Assembly (NCBI GenBank): GCA_045543095.1
Contig: JAZQMC010000029.1
Location: forward strand, 1 to 41,231
Direction of reading: 5' to 3'
From: Fimenecus sp045543095
GTDB taxonomy: Bacteria > Bacillota > Clostridia > Oscillospirales > Acutalibacteraceae
DNA: 41,231 bases
The translations under genes and the position numbers were made by a program. Numbering within the stretch: the first letter of the stretch is position 1; each line of letters opens with the position of its first letter. Below are positions 23,882 through 32,624 of this stretch, one piece after another. Below the pieces are notes generated by a model. That model was not told where the DNA came from and searched no databases. It saw nothing but the letters and a program-made list of their open reading frames with translations.

Positions 23882-24843
23882 ATTTCCGTTCCCACATAAT
23901 AATGCTTCAAAATCTCTTTATAAGTAAACCCTTGCCGTGCCATATAATCCGCACCGTATTGGCTCATTCCTACGCCATGACCGTATCCGCTTACTGTGAA
24001 TACAAAATTCTCGTCATCATATTTTACTGTAAATGTACTGCTTTTCAACTCGAAAAGTTTGCGGATTTCTGTACCCTTAAAGGATTTACCGCCAATAATT
24101 ATTTCTTTCACCATACCCGTATCGGTATTGGTGATTTTTTCTACCCATTTTGATGGCTCGTCACCTAATTCAGCTCCGTTTTCGCTCATAATTTCCTTGA
24201 ATTTTTCTGTGGCTATTTTAACCTCTGAATGATAAGCAGGGGAGAGTTTATCACCCACGCTATTAACAGAAATAAGATAGGGATATTCACCGCCCCACAC
24301 ATCTGTTGCGTTTTCGGTTTGTCCGTTGCTGATTGAATGAAAAACCGCATTTATGGGTTCGCCGTTATACTGAATTGTAAAATCAATTACCTCATCAACG
24401 CATTTCTCAATTTTTTCGCGATACGTGTCAAAATTTTCGTCCCATTTTTCTCTTTGCTCGTCCTCGGTTAAAAAGCCCTGATGTGTTGCACTGCTGTCAC
24501 TTATATCCGCACCATTTAGTCCCTCATTTTTATATTCTTTTGAATATAAAAGCATTGTATGTGCCGCGACAGTCTGTGCTTTGATGGCCTCTTCGTGATA
24601 TGCCACATTGATTTCTGATGCCACCACGCCGATAAGATAGTCACGCAGGCTCATTTCTGTAATATTTTTACTGCTCGCATTCATAACCTTTACAGTGTCC
24701 ACCGCGGTTTCTTCCGGCGGAATAGTGATTTCTTCGCCTAAAAATTCCTGTGAGATAACATCTGTCGCTTTCTCAACCGAACAAAGCGGGCAAAGTATCA
24801 TCGCGAGGCTCAAGAAAAAGCAAATCATACTGTAACTTTTCAT
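23869..24843 (-). CDS. spoIID: SpoIID/LytB-domain protein (stage II sporulation protein D)
   Basis: Peptidoglycan lytic transglycosylase-type protein, 324 aa, exported. An N-terminal hydrophobic segment (ICFFLSLAMILCPLC) acts as signal or anchor. The SpoIID domain shows SLRDYLIGVVASEINVAYHEEAIKAQTVAAHT, with the expected E in ASEIN, then NGQTENATDVWGG and the C-terminal SGYGHGVGMSQYGADYMARQGFTYKEILKHYY motif. In sporulation SpoIID works with SpoIIP and SpoIIM to drive engulfment. It could also be a vegetative LytB-type paralogue, since no spoIIIA/spoIIR genes are adjacent. The ribosome binding site is GGGAGAG. Divergent from gltA. Confidence 0.85.
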   Translation of the reverse strand: MKSYSMICFFLSLAMILCPLCSVEKATDVISQEFLGEEITIPPEETAVDTVKVMNASSKNITEMSLRDYLIGVVASEINVAYHEEAIKAQTVAAHTMLLYSKEYKNEGLNGADISDSSATHQGFLTEDEQREKWDENFDTYREKIEKCVDEVIDFTIQYNGEPINAVFHSISNGQTENATDVWGGEYPYLISVNSVGDKLSPAYHSEVKIATEKFKEIMSENGAELGDEPSKWVEKITNTDTGMVKEIIIGGKSFKGTEIRKLFELKSSTFTVKYDDENFVFTVSGYGHGVGMSQYGADYMARQGFTYKEILKHYYVGTEINAK

Positions 24844-24862
24844 ATTTTATCTCTCCCTTTTG

Positions 24863-24891
24863 TTGACTTTAATCCTTATTTGTATTAAAAT
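24863..24891 (+). promoter_or_regulatory. Promoter of gltA operon
   Basis: TTGACT (24863-24868), 17-bp spacer, TAAAAT (24886-24891), with a leader of about 57 nt to the ATG at 24956. Confidence 0.7.
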
Positions 24892-24955
24892 ATACAATGT
24901 ATATTTATATTAACTTGGATACATAGCGAAATTTTTCTACAAGGAGGTAATTACA

Positions 24956-26371
24956 ATGGCAGAATATATTTCAAGTATCTCCAATGATGCTCTTTCAACT
25001 TTATGCGAAGAGCTTCGTAAAAATAACCAGATAAATCCTGATTATTACAATCGATTCGAAGTAAAACGCGGACTTCGTAACTATGACGGCACAGGTGTGC
25101 TTGCGGGTCTTACACGCGTTTGCTCTGTTGAGGGCTATTATATGGACGACGGTGAAAAGGTGCCGAAAAACGGTCGCCTTATTTATCGCGGAATCAATAT
25201 GACCGACATTGTTGAGAATTGTGAAAAAGAAAACCGTTTTGGTTATGAAGAGGTTGTTTGGCTTCTTCTTTTCGGTGCACTTCCCACAAAAGAACAGCTT
25301 AGCTGGTTTTCAGATTTGCTTGCAGAGTGCCGTGAGCTCCCCGAAGATTTTATTGAAGATATGATTATGAAAGCACCGTCACCCGATGTTATGAATAAGG
25401 CGGCTCGAAGTGTCCTTGCACTTTATTCTTATGACCCTAATCCCGATGATATTTCACCTGAAAATGTGCTTCGTCAGTGCATTCAGCTCATAGCACAAAT
25501 CCCCGTAATTATGACTGCAGCTTATCAGGTTAAGCGTCGTGTTTATGATAAAAAGAGTATGTATATGCATCAGAACAAGCGTGAATTGGGAACTGCCGAA
25601 AGCATTTTGCGTTCAATTCGTAAAGATAAGAAGTTCACAGATGAAGAGGCAAAGCTTCTCGATATTTGTATGATTATCCACGCAGAGCACGGTGGCGGTA
25701 ACAACTCAACATTTACAACTCGTTGTATCACATCAAGCGGAACAGATACTTATGCCGCAATTGCCGCAGGTATCGGCTCACTTAAAGGACCACGCCATGG
25801 TGGTGCTAACATTAAGGTACATAAAATGGTTGAGGATATGAAGCAGAATATTGCGGATATAACCAATGAAGGTCAGGTTGCCGATTATCTTACAAAAATT
25901 ATGCAGAAGCAGGCGGGCGACGGCACCGGTCTTGTTTATGGTATGGGCCACGCGGTTTATACACTTTCAGACCCACGTGCAGTAATTCTTCGCCGTTACG
26001 CTGACGAATTCTCAAAAAAGACAGGTAAAGAAGACGAATTCAGACTTTTAAATCTTATTGAAACACTTACACCCGAGCTTTTTGCAAAGCTTCGTGGGGA
26101 TAAAAAGAAAATCTGTGCAAATGTTGACCTTTATTCAGGTCTTGTTTACGATATGCTGGGTATTCCTCAGGAACTTTTCACACCACTCTTTATGGCGGCT
26201 CGTATGGCAGGTTGGTCAGCACACCGTATTGAAGAACTCACAACCGGCGGAAGAATTATCCGTCCCGCATACAAGAATGTTACTATTCCTCGTGGGTATG
26301 TTCCTATGAGTGATAGAATTCTTCGCACAGAAAGTATTCAAAAAGAATATATTCCTATCGAGGAAAGGTAA
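24956..26371 (+). CDS. gltA: Citrate synthase (citrate/2-methylcitrate synthase family)
   Basis: Condenses acetyl-CoA with oxaloacetate (or propionyl-CoA, if a methylcitrate synthase). It is 471 aa, with a long N-terminal region. The catalytic triad fits H245 (IHAEHGGGNNSTF), H332 (GMGHAVYTLSDPRA) and D339 in the same block; PRHGGAN (H281) is also present. GAGG-type site AAGGAGGTAATTACA precedes the ATG. It heads a probable six-gene operon running through to ricT with gaps of only 5-10 nt or overlaps. No aconitase or isocitrate dehydrogenase lies in the window. Confidence 0.93.
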   Translation: MAEYISSISNDALSTLCEELRKNNQINPDYYNRFEVKRGLRNYDGTGVLAGLTRVCSVEGYYMDDGEKVPKNGRLIYRGINMTDIVENCEKENRFGYEEVVWLLLFGALPTKEQLSWFSDLLAECRELPEDFIEDMIMKAPSPDVMNKAARSVLALYSYDPNPDDISPENVLRQCIQLIAQIPVIMTAAYQVKRRVYDKKSMYMHQNKRELGTAESILRSIRKDKKFTDEEAKLLDICMIIHAEHGGGNNSTFTTRCITSSGTDTYAAIAAGIGSLKGPRHGGANIKVHKMVEDMKQNIADITNEGQVADYLTKIMQKQAGDGTGLVYGMGHAVYTLSDPRAVILRRYADEFSKKTGKEDEFRLLNLIETLTPELFAKLRGDKKKICANVDLYSGLVYDMLGIPQELFTPLFMAARMAGWSAHRIEELTTGGRIIRPAYKNVTIPRGYVPMSDRILRTESIQKEYIPIEER

Positions 26372-26379
26372 TCAGTGTT

Positions 26380-27315
26380 ATGAAAATAAGAGGAAGTATA
26401 GAAAAAATAAATCCTTTGTATTCTCTTTATGTGCTTGTAGGACTTCTGTGCCTTGCGGTGCCATTCAGAACCTATCAGCTTTTAAGACTTGTTGAAAGCA
26501 ATACGGGATTTTATAAAGAGATAAACTGGTCGGTTTATCTTATGTATGCTCTGTGCATTTTGGCGGTGCTTGTGCCCTATGTACTCACTTTACTTGCAAA
26601 GAATGTGCCCGAATCACGTGCAGTTTACGGCAAAAACATAGTTCTGTCAGTATCTGCATTTATTTTCGGTGCAGGTCTTATTGCTGACTCAGTTTCAGCT
26701 CTTTCAACACTTGTTCTCTATTATCAGGGCTTTCCAACCGGAGAGATAAGTGTTGTTCCCACGGCATTTCAGGGTGTTTTCGGCGTTCTTTCGGCGATTT
26801 ATATTTTCATTTTCGGTATTTCTTATATTGATGGAAGAACAACATATTCAAAGTACAAATTATTGGCTCTTTCTCCGCTTGCTTGGTCGGTGGTAAGACT
26901 TGTAATTCGTTTTGTTAAAAAGATTTCTTATGTGAATGTTTCTGACCTTATGCTTGAGTTGTTTGCCATTGCATTTATGATGTTATTTTTCTTGGCTTTT
27001 GCAAGAATTTCATCAGGCCTTTCAAACAAAAAGTCAATGCGTTCACTCTGGAGTTCAGGTTTTGTAGCAGCATTTTTCTGTGCAGCGGCAAATCTGCCAA
27101 GACTTATTACAATTATTACTGCAAACGGTAATTCACTCAACGAAGAATATCCCTTTGCACTATGTGATTTAGGATTTGCATTTTTTGCAATCTGTTACAT
27201 TATTAATTCAATGAAAACTGCAAAGAATAATGATGCTTTTGAAATTCTTGACGAAGCAGAAGAAGATATCGAGCCCATTTTAAACGAAACTTTTGAGGGC
27301 GACAAAGAGGTTTAA
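26380..27315 (+). CDS. Uncharacterised eight-TM membrane protein
   Basis: Not recognised. A 311-aa integral membrane protein with about eight hydrophobic helices (roughly 18-38, 50-70, 88-118, 124-148, 160-180, 186-206, 220-245 and 255-275). It ends in an acidic tail (FEILDEAEEDIEPILNETFEGDKEV). There are no conserved charged residues in the helices that suggest a transporter family. It lies 8 nt after gltA and 5 nt before the AEC transporter, so it is co-transcribed with both. Its role is unknown. Confidence 0.65.
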   Translation: MKIRGSIEKINPLYSLYVLVGLLCLAVPFRTYQLLRLVESNTGFYKEINWSVYLMYALCILAVLVPYVLTLLAKNVPESRAVYGKNIVLSVSAFIFGAGLIADSVSALSTLVLYYQGFPTGEISVVPTAFQGVFGVLSAIYIFIFGISYIDGRTTYSKYKLLALSPLAWSVVRLVIRFVKKISYVNVSDLMLELFAIAFMMLFFLAFARISSGLSNKKSMRSLWSSGFVAAFFCAAANLPRLITIITANGNSLNEEYPFALCDLGFAFFAICYIINSMKTAKNNDAFEILDEAEEDIEPILNETFEGDKEV

Positions 27316-27320
27316 TATTA

Positions 27321-28262
27321 ATGTTGTTTTTAAATAACGTCTTAACGGCATTTACTCAGGTTGTAATTCTTTTTCTTATTGCAATGGTGGGCTTTGTGTG
27401 TCATAAAATTGGTGTCTATACTGAAAAAGCCTCACGAATGACAACCGATTTGCTTTTTTACATTGTAGCCCCCGCAATTATCATTCGCTCATTTATGGGT
27501 ATGGAATACAGCCGTGATTCACTTGAAGGCTTGCTTTTGGCACTTTTAGGCGGTGTGTTTTTTCACGCAGTCGGTATGATTTTTGCCAAAGTGTTCTTTA
27601 ATAAGGGCGAAAAGGCTACGGCGTGTATTTTCAAATACGCTTCCTGCTACGGTAATGTGGGCTATATGGCATTACCGCTTGCATTGGCGGTGCTGGGTGA
27701 CGAGGGTGTTTTTTATTGCTCGGTTATTATGGTGCCATTTAACATTCTTTCTTTTTCTCATGGTGTAAGCCTTATGCAGAAAAAGGATGAAAATGCAAAA
27801 TTCAATATCAAAAAGCTTATTATAAATCCGGGCGTAATCGGTGTAGGAATTGCTTTACCCCTGTTTTTGTTGCAGGTGAAATTGCCCGATGTTATTTATC
27901 AGCCAATTTCTTATCTTGCAGATTTAAATACACCGCTCGCAATGGTTATGTTCGGCACATATCTTGCCTCTGCCGACTGGAAAACTCTTTTTTCAGACAA
28001 AAGAATTTGGGGCACAGTTGCACTTAAAATTATTGCAATGCCACTTATCACTATTTTAGGATTAAAACTTTTCGGTTTTGGCGGAACTTTACTTGTGGCT
28101 TGTGTCTTGAGTGCATCTGCACCAACGGCAAGCAATACGGTTATGTTTGCGGCAAAATATGACCGCGACACAGCACTTGCATCAAAGGTTACATCTTTGG
28201 TAAGTGTGTTATCAATTTTAACTATGCCGGTTATGATAGCGATAGCACAACAAATTCAATAG
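27321..28262 (+). CDS. AEC-family (auxin efflux carrier-like) transporter
   Basis: A 313-aa secondary transporter with about ten transmembrane helices in two inverted five-helix halves. Features match the AEC family: N-terminal TQVVILFLIAMVGFVCHKIGVYTE, CYGNVGYMALPLALAVLGDEGVFY (the N-x-G-Y/F-M-x-x-P motif) in the first half, and LSASAPTASNTVMFAAKYDRD in the second, where conserved N and P residues line the path. Bacterial members carry malate, malonate or other organic acids; its position after citrate synthase would fit an organic-acid substrate, but this is inference. Confidence 0.87.
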   Translation: MLFLNNVLTAFTQVVILFLIAMVGFVCHKIGVYTEKASRMTTDLLFYIVAPAIIIRSFMGMEYSRDSLEGLLLALLGGVFFHAVGMIFAKVFFNKGEKATACIFKYASCYGNVGYMALPLALAVLGDEGVFYCSVIMVPFNILSFSHGVSLMQKKDENAKFNIKKLIINPGVIGVGIALPLFLLQVKLPDVIYQPISYLADLNTPLAMVMFGTYLASADWKTLFSDKRIWGTVALKIIAMPLITILGLKLFGFGGTLLVACVLSASAPTASNTVMFAAKYDRDTALASKVTSLVSVLSILTMPVMIAIAQQIQ

Positions 28263-28272
28263 GAGTGATTTT

Positions 28273-28599
28273 ATGAAACTCATAGTTGCAATTATCAACA
28301 ATGACGACGCTAATGCGGTTATGAACGGTCTGACAAAAGAGGGCTACTCTGCAACAAGACTTTCAACCTCGGGCGGATTTCTGCGTGCAGGTAATGTGAC
28401 CTTGCTTATCGGTGTTGACGATAAAAAGGTTGATGCAGTTAACAATATTATCGGTGAATATTGCAGTCAGCGTAAAAAAATCACACCTGTTAATACTACA
28501 TATATAGGAGAATCGATGCTTTCATCAATGCCCATTGAAGTTACTGTTGGCGGTGCTACAATTTTTGTGCTTGATGTTGAGCAGTTTTATAAGATATGA
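28273..28599 (+). CDS. darA: Cyclic-di-AMP receptor DarA (PII-like)
   Basis: Trimeric PII-like signalling protein that binds c-di-AMP (YaaQ in Bacillus, PstA in Staphylococcus and Listeria), 108 aa. MKLIVAIINNDDANAVMNGLTKEGYSATRLSTSGGFLRAGNVTLLIGV matches the family, including the TSGGFLR T-loop base. It is followed by holB and ricT, the same order as in Bacillus subtilis yaaQ-yaaR-holB-yaaT, except that yaaR is absent. The gene overlaps holB by 4 nt (ATGA). Confidence 0.93.
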   Translation: MKLIVAIINNDDANAVMNGLTKEGYSATRLSTSGGFLRAGNVTLLIGVDDKKVDAVNNIIGEYCSQRKKITPVNTTYIGESMLSSMPIEVTVGGATIFVLDVEQFYKI

Positions 28600-29444
28600 C
28601 AGATAAAATTTATGAAGCGGTGCAAACTGCCGTTTCTCAGGGGAACTTTCCTCACGGAGTACTCGTAGAGTGTCAAAACGAAAAAGAGGGTGAGGATTTT
28701 GCCCGCTTTATCGCCAACTGTCTTGTGTGTCGTGGTGAGAATAAGCCTTGCGGAGTCTGTGCAGATTGTAATAAGGCACAAAAAAACGGTCACCCCGATA
28801 TTACCGAAACTGACGGTATAAAGGGCAAAAGCCGTAATTTTACCGTTGATGCGGTGCGTGAAATTCGTGACGATGCATTTATTGTGCCCAACGAGAGTGA
28901 CCGCAAAATATATATTTTAAAAAATGCACATAATATGAATGAGCAAGCACAGAATGCTATTCTTAAAATACTTGAAGAACCACCGTCTTATGTGTTCTTC
29001 ATAATTGTAACTACATCAAAAAGCACTATGCTTGAAACGGTGTTGTCACGTGTTCAGGTGTATTCTCTTTTAAGTGATGAGGGTGAAATTACCGAGAAAG
29101 AAGAAAATGCGGTAAAAGGCTTTGTAACGGCACTGCTTAATGTTAATGAGTCGGCACTTATGGAGCATACTGCGATTTTCCAGAAGAATAATCAGTTTGC
29201 AAGAAGTGTAATCACATTGCTTTCAGAGATTTTTCGAGATGCACTTGTTAAAAAAAGCGGATTTGAACGCGAGTTCAGATTTAAAGAAGAAGTTAAAAAT
29301 CTGGCGAATAATGTAACCGCTAAAAACCTTATCGGGCTTTGTATGGTCTGCGACGAGCTTGCAGAGTCCATAGACCGTAATTGTAATAACAACCTGCTTG
29401 TTGTGAGAATGTGTTATGAATTCAAAAGAGCAATGGGCAGATAG
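28596..29444 (+). CDS. holB: DNA polymerase III delta-prime subunit
   Basis: Clamp-loader delta-prime subunit, 282 aa. The zinc-binding cysteines are seen in CLVCRGENKPCGVCADC, followed by the AAA+ elements VDAVREIRDDAFIVPNESDRKIYILKNAHNMNEQAQNAILKILEEPPSYVFFII and SRVQVYSL. The Walker A lysine is not present in the N-terminal HGVLVECQNEKEGEDFA segment, as expected for delta-prime, which does not hydrolyse ATP. It overlaps darA by 4 nt and lies 10 nt before ricT, matching Firmicute synteny. Confidence 0.92.
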   Translation: MTDKIYEAVQTAVSQGNFPHGVLVECQNEKEGEDFARFIANCLVCRGENKPCGVCADCNKAQKNGHPDITETDGIKGKSRNFTVDAVREIRDDAFIVPNESDRKIYILKNAHNMNEQAQNAILKILEEPPSYVFFIIVTTSKSTMLETVLSRVQVYSLLSDEGEITEKEENAVKGFVTALLNVNESALMEHTAIFQKNNQFARSVITLLSEIFRDALVKKSGFEREFRFKEEVKNLANNVTAKNLIGLCMVCDELAESIDRNCNNNLLVVRMCYEFKRAMGR

Positions 29445-29454
29445 GAGAAAATAT

Positions 29455-30318
29455 ATGATAGAAACTGTCGGAATAAGATTTAAAGAAGGCGGAAAAATCT
29501 ATGATTTTGACGCTGACGGAATAAAATTCAATAAGGGTGATTATGCAATTGTTGAAACCGTTCGCGGAATGGAATGCGGTCTTGTTGCCAAGGCGAACCA
29601 CGGCAAAAATGAGGACGATATAACTAAACCCTTAAAAAAAGTTATCCGCGTTGCAACCGAAAACGATATTAAGAACTTGGCAGAAAACAAAGAAAAAGAA
29701 AAAGAAGCGTTTAAAATATGTGAAAAGAAGATTGAGGCTCACGGGCTCGATATGAACCTTGTTGATGTTGAATACACCTTTGACCGCAGTAAATTGCTTT
29801 TCTATTTTACTGCAGACGGCAGAGTGGATTTCCGCGAGCTTGTAAAGGATTTAGCTTCTGCATTCAGAACAAGAATTGAGCTTCGTCAAATTGGTGTTCG
29901 TGATGAATCGCGAATGGTGGGCGGATTCGGTATTTGTGGCAGACCTTTCTGTTGTAATACTTTTCTCAACGATTTTCAGCCTGTGTCAATAAAAATGGCA
30001 AAAGAGCAGGGGCTTTCACTCAACCCCACCAAAATCAGCGGTACTTGTGGCAGACTTATGTGTTGCCTTAAATATGAGCAGGATACTTACGAGCATCTTC
30101 TTCGTGTTACTCCAAAGGTTGGTGCTATTGTTGATACACCCGACGGCAAAGGTACTGTAATTGACAATAACCTTATTACCGGTATGCTTAAAGTCAGTCT
30201 TGACCGACGCCCCGATGCCGCACCAATTACTATACATCGTCATCAGGTAAAGACCTTGCGTGACGGTAAAATTCGTATTGAAAAAGAAGAACTTGAGGCA
30301 TTAAAAGGAATTGAATAA
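29455..30318 (+). CDS. ricT: RicT (YaaT), PSP1-domain regulator of RNase Y complex
   Basis: A 287-aa PSP1-domain protein. In Bacillus it forms an Fe-S-containing complex with RicA and RicF that modulates RNase Y-dependent mRNA processing and affects sporulation and competence. The cysteine motifs CGRPFCCNTF and CGTCGRLMCCLKYE (here GTCGRLMCCLKYE) that bind [4Fe-4S] are visible. The ATG at 29455 has AGGAGAAAATAT upstream; 29416 lies inside holB. RicA and RicF genes are not in this window. Confidence 0.93.
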   Translation: MIETVGIRFKEGGKIYDFDADGIKFNKGDYAIVETVRGMECGLVAKANHGKNEDDITKPLKKVIRVATENDIKNLAENKEKEKEAFKICEKKIEAHGLDMNLVDVEYTFDRSKLLFYFTADGRVDFRELVKDLASAFRTRIELRQIGVRDESRMVGGFGICGRPFCCNTFLNDFQPVSIKMAKEQGLSLNPTKISGTCGRLMCCLKYEQDTYEHLLRVTPKVGAIVDTPDGKGTVIDNNLITGMLKVSLDRRPDAAPITIHRHQVKTLRDGKIRIEKEELEALKGIE

Positions 30319-30326
30319 AATAACAC

Positions 30327-30354
30327 TTGATTTTTAAAATATATGTGTTACAAT
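30327..30354 (+). promoter_or_regulatory. Promoter of ferredoxin gene
   Basis: TTGATT (30327-30332), 16-bp spacer, TACAAT (30349-30354). Confidence 0.75.
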
Positions 30355-30387
30355 GTAATTACATCATTAAAGGGAGGGTACATAAAC

Positions 30388-30558
30388 ATGGCATACGTAA
30401 TTAGTGATGAATGCATCGCATGTGGTGCTTGTGCAGCAGATTGTCCTGTTGAGGCTATCTCTGAAGGCGACGGCATCTATGTAATCGACGCAGATACTTG
30501 CATCGATTGTGGTGCTTGTGCAGATAGCTGTCCTGTTGGAGCTCCTCAGGCTGAATAA
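30388..30558 (+). CDS. 2[4Fe-4S] clostridial-type ferredoxin
   Basis: Small electron carrier of 56 aa. Two complete cluster motifs are seen, CIACGACAADCPVEA and CIDCGACADSCPVGA, each C-x2-C-x2-C-x3-C-P. The ATG at 30388 has AAAGGGAGGG upstream; the longer form from 30343 has no support. It is monocistronic with its own promoter and terminator, typical for an abundant ferredoxin serving pyruvate oxidoreductase and hydrogenase. Confidence 0.96.
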   Translation: MAYVISDECIACGACAADCPVEAISEGDGIYVIDADTCIDCGACADSCPVGAPQAE

Positions 30559-30570
30559 TTTAATTTAATG

Positions 30571-30604
30571 AAAAGTCCCACCGAGTATTCGGTGGGACTT
30601 TTTG
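30571..30604. terminator. Bidirectional intrinsic terminator
   Basis: AAGTCCCACCGA (30573-30584) pairs with TCGGTGGGACTT (30589-30600), flanked by A and T runs, serving the ferredoxin gene and convergent hslO. Confidence 0.92.
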
Positions 30605-30615
30605 TATGTGTGTTT

Positions 30616-31497
30616 TTATTTACTTGCTTCGTTTAACAAATCCAATATATCTTCTTTTGAAAAATTATATTTTTTATTACAGAAATGGCATACAACCTCG
30701 GTGTTTTCGTCCTCTGCCATTTCGCGAAGTCCGTCTTCGCCCGCACCAATAAGTGCTGCAGTAACGCGTTCAACACTGCAATCGCATTTATATTCGCTCT
30801 CTTGTGTGTCAAGCAACTGCATTTCAAATTCAGGAAGAACTGTCTGACAAATCTGTTCGGGAGTGAGCCCCTCCGCAAGCATTGTTGTAACAGGCTTAAT
30901 GCCCTGAAGACCTTTTTCAACAAGTGAGATTGTGTCTTCACCTGCAGTAGGGAGTAACTGGATTAAAAATCCGCCCGCTAAAAGTACATTTTCTGTTTCA
31001 GGGTCAACAAGCACACCAAGAGCACAAACGGTAGGTGTCTGCTCGCTTGTTGCATAATATGCGGTGATGTCCTCTGCGATTTCACCCGAAATAATCGGGG
31101 TCTGTGCACAGTAAGGCTCTTTTAAACCTAAATCTTTAATTACGGTCAAAAATCCGTTTTTACCAACTGCACCCGAAACATCAAGCTTGCCCTTGTTGTT
31201 GAGGGGGAGTTGGACTGTTCTGTCGCCGATATATCCCTTAACCTGACCCTTTGAATTAGCAACTGCAACAACAGGGGAGGCAGGCCCGCCACCGTTGATT
31301 TTAAGTGTGAGAGTATCTTTATCACCCTTTAAAAGTGCACCCATCATTGCACCTGCAGTAATAAGTCTGCCAAGAGCCGCCGAGCATACCTTTGAAGTCT
31401 TATGGATATTCTGCATTTCCTTAACCATTTCGGTTGAGTCAAGGGCAAGGCAATAAAGCGTGCCGTCCTCTGAAATCATTCTTACAATTTTGTTCAT
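30616..31497 (-). CDS. hslO: Hsp33 redox-regulated chaperone
   Basis: Holdase chaperone activated by oxidation, 293 aa. The C-terminal zinc switch is visible as C238-x-C240 and C270-x2-C273 (CDC and CHFC). The family block LGRLITAGAMMGALLKG (residues about 43-59) and KLDVSGAVGKNGFLTVIKDLGLKEPY are diagnostic. It is the last gene of yerC - methyltransferase - hslO, with 4-nt overlaps between successive genes. Confidence 0.95.
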   Translation of the reverse strand: MNKIVRMISEDGTLYCLALDSTEMVKEMQNIHKTSKVCSAALGRLITAGAMMGALLKGDKDTLTLKINGGGPASPVVAVANSKGQVKGYIGDRTVQLPLNNKGKLDVSGAVGKNGFLTVIKDLGLKEPYCAQTPIISGEIAEDITAYYATSEQTPTVCALGVLVDPETENVLLAGGFLIQLLPTAGEDTISLVEKGLQGIKPVTTMLAEGLTPEQICQTVLPEFEMQLLDTQESEYKCDCSVERVTAALIGAGEDGLREMAEDENTEVVCHFCNKKYNFSKEDILDLLNEASK

Positions 31498-32270
31498 TTC
31501 AATTCATCCTTAAAAATAGTCTTTATTTTTTTAGCAACAATTGTAATGCGTTGAGTTTCTTCATTTACGGGATTATCACTGTAATCATCATAAGTGCCTA
31601 ATATTTCAAATCCGCATTTTTCAAGTACAAAAAGTACATCTTCAGGCTTGTAGGCGTATTCCGAAAAGCTTTCGCTGTATCGCTCAAATAAATCATCATC
31701 TTCATTTTTGATAAAGAAATCGAGGTCAATTTTGGTTTCCATTTCTTCTTTGTCAAAAGTATTTTGCCACACACAATAAACCTCGTCCATATCATAAACA
31801 AAGGTGTTATTACCAAGAACCTTTTCGTGCTTGTATGGTGTGTTTATATCAAAAATGAAGATTCCACCCATATTCATAAAAAGCGAAATTCTTCCAAAAA
31901 CCTCCGTAACCCATTCTAATCTATAAATATGATTTATAGTGTCAAGAACGCATACTGCACAGTCAATTGTGCCGTACAAATCAAGTTTTTCTGCTTTTTG
32001 TCGAAGAAACATAACGGAAGAATTATCTTCATAATACTTTTTTTCAAGTGCCACAGCCAACATATCTTGGCTTGGGTCAACGCCGATTACATCATATCCC
32101 TTTTTCTCTAAAAGAAAAGATAATGTTCCCGTGCCGCAACCGAGGTCAAGCAAAAGCCCCCCGTTAATTCCGTTGCGGGTTAACAGAGAGCAGATTTTCT
32201 CGGCAATTCTTTCATATTCTATATTTTCGGTGAGAATGTCATAAACTGAAGAAAAAATACCGTAACTCAT
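31494..32270 (-). CDS. Class I SAM-dependent methyltransferase
   Basis: A 258-aa methyltransferase. The SAM-binding motif I is LLDLGCGTGTLSFLLEKKGYDVIGVDPSQDML (residues about 38-69), with motif II DCAVCVLDTINHI and an FDINTPYKH post-motif. It resembles small-molecule or unknown-substrate enzymes of Firmicutes. The acceptor is not identifiable. It overlaps yerC and hslO by 4 nt each, so expression is coupled. Confidence 0.87.
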   Translation of the reverse strand: MSYGIFSSVYDILTENIEYERIAEKICSLLTRNGINGGLLLDLGCGTGTLSFLLEKKGYDVIGVDPSQDMLAVALEKKYYEDNSSVMFLRQKAEKLDLYGTIDCAVCVLDTINHIYRLEWVTEVFGRISLFMNMGGIFIFDINTPYKHEKVLGNNTFVYDMDEVYCVWQNTFDKEEMETKIDLDFFIKNEDDDLFERYSESFSEYAYKPEDVLFVLEKCGFEILGTYDDYSDNPVNEETQRITIVAKKIKTIFKDELK

Positions 32271-32554
32271 TTTTTAACTCTTTCAAAAATCTTTTCATAG
32301 CCGTCAGCACCATACTGAAGTGAACGATTAACACGGCTGATAGTAGCAGTTGAGGCACCTGTTGACTTAACAATATCGTTATAAACCTTTTTCTCTGAAA
32401 GCATTTTTGCAACTACAACGCGTTGAGCCATTGAGTGAAATTCGTTCACTGTGCAAAGGTCTTCAAAAAAAGCATAACATTCGTCTTTGTCCTTTAGTTC
32501 TAAAATACAGTCAATAAGAAAATCTGTATTTTCATTTTTAAAATCAATTCCCAT
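32267..32554 (-). CDS. YerC/YecD-family TrpR-like regulator
   Basis: A 95-aa helix-turn-helix protein of the TrpR/YerC superfamily. It contains the family block FFEDLCTVNEFHSMAQRVVVAKML and the recognition segment STGASTATISRVNRSLQYGADGYE. The Bacillus homologue YerC is poorly characterised. The ATG at 32554 has GGAGGTTG upstream; a TTG 9 nt earlier would weaken the spacing. A possible promoter TTTACT-N17-TAAAAT lies about 50 nt upstream. It may autoregulate the three-gene operon. Confidence 0.88.
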   Translation of the reverse strand: MGIDFKNENTDFLIDCILELKDKDECYAFFEDLCTVNEFHSMAQRVVVAKMLSEKKVYNDIVKSTGASTATISRVNRSLQYGADGYEKIFERVKK

Positions 32555-32624
32555 AATTTTCAACCTCCAAAGTTTTATAACCCTTTAGTATTTTAGCACA
32601 TTAAAACTTGAAAGTAAAGAAATT

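Noticed and set aside
28596..29444. Broken clamp-loader gene because the Walker A lysine is missing
   Set aside because: Loss of the P-loop is normal for delta-prime subunits; the zinc cysteines and the rest of the frame are intact.
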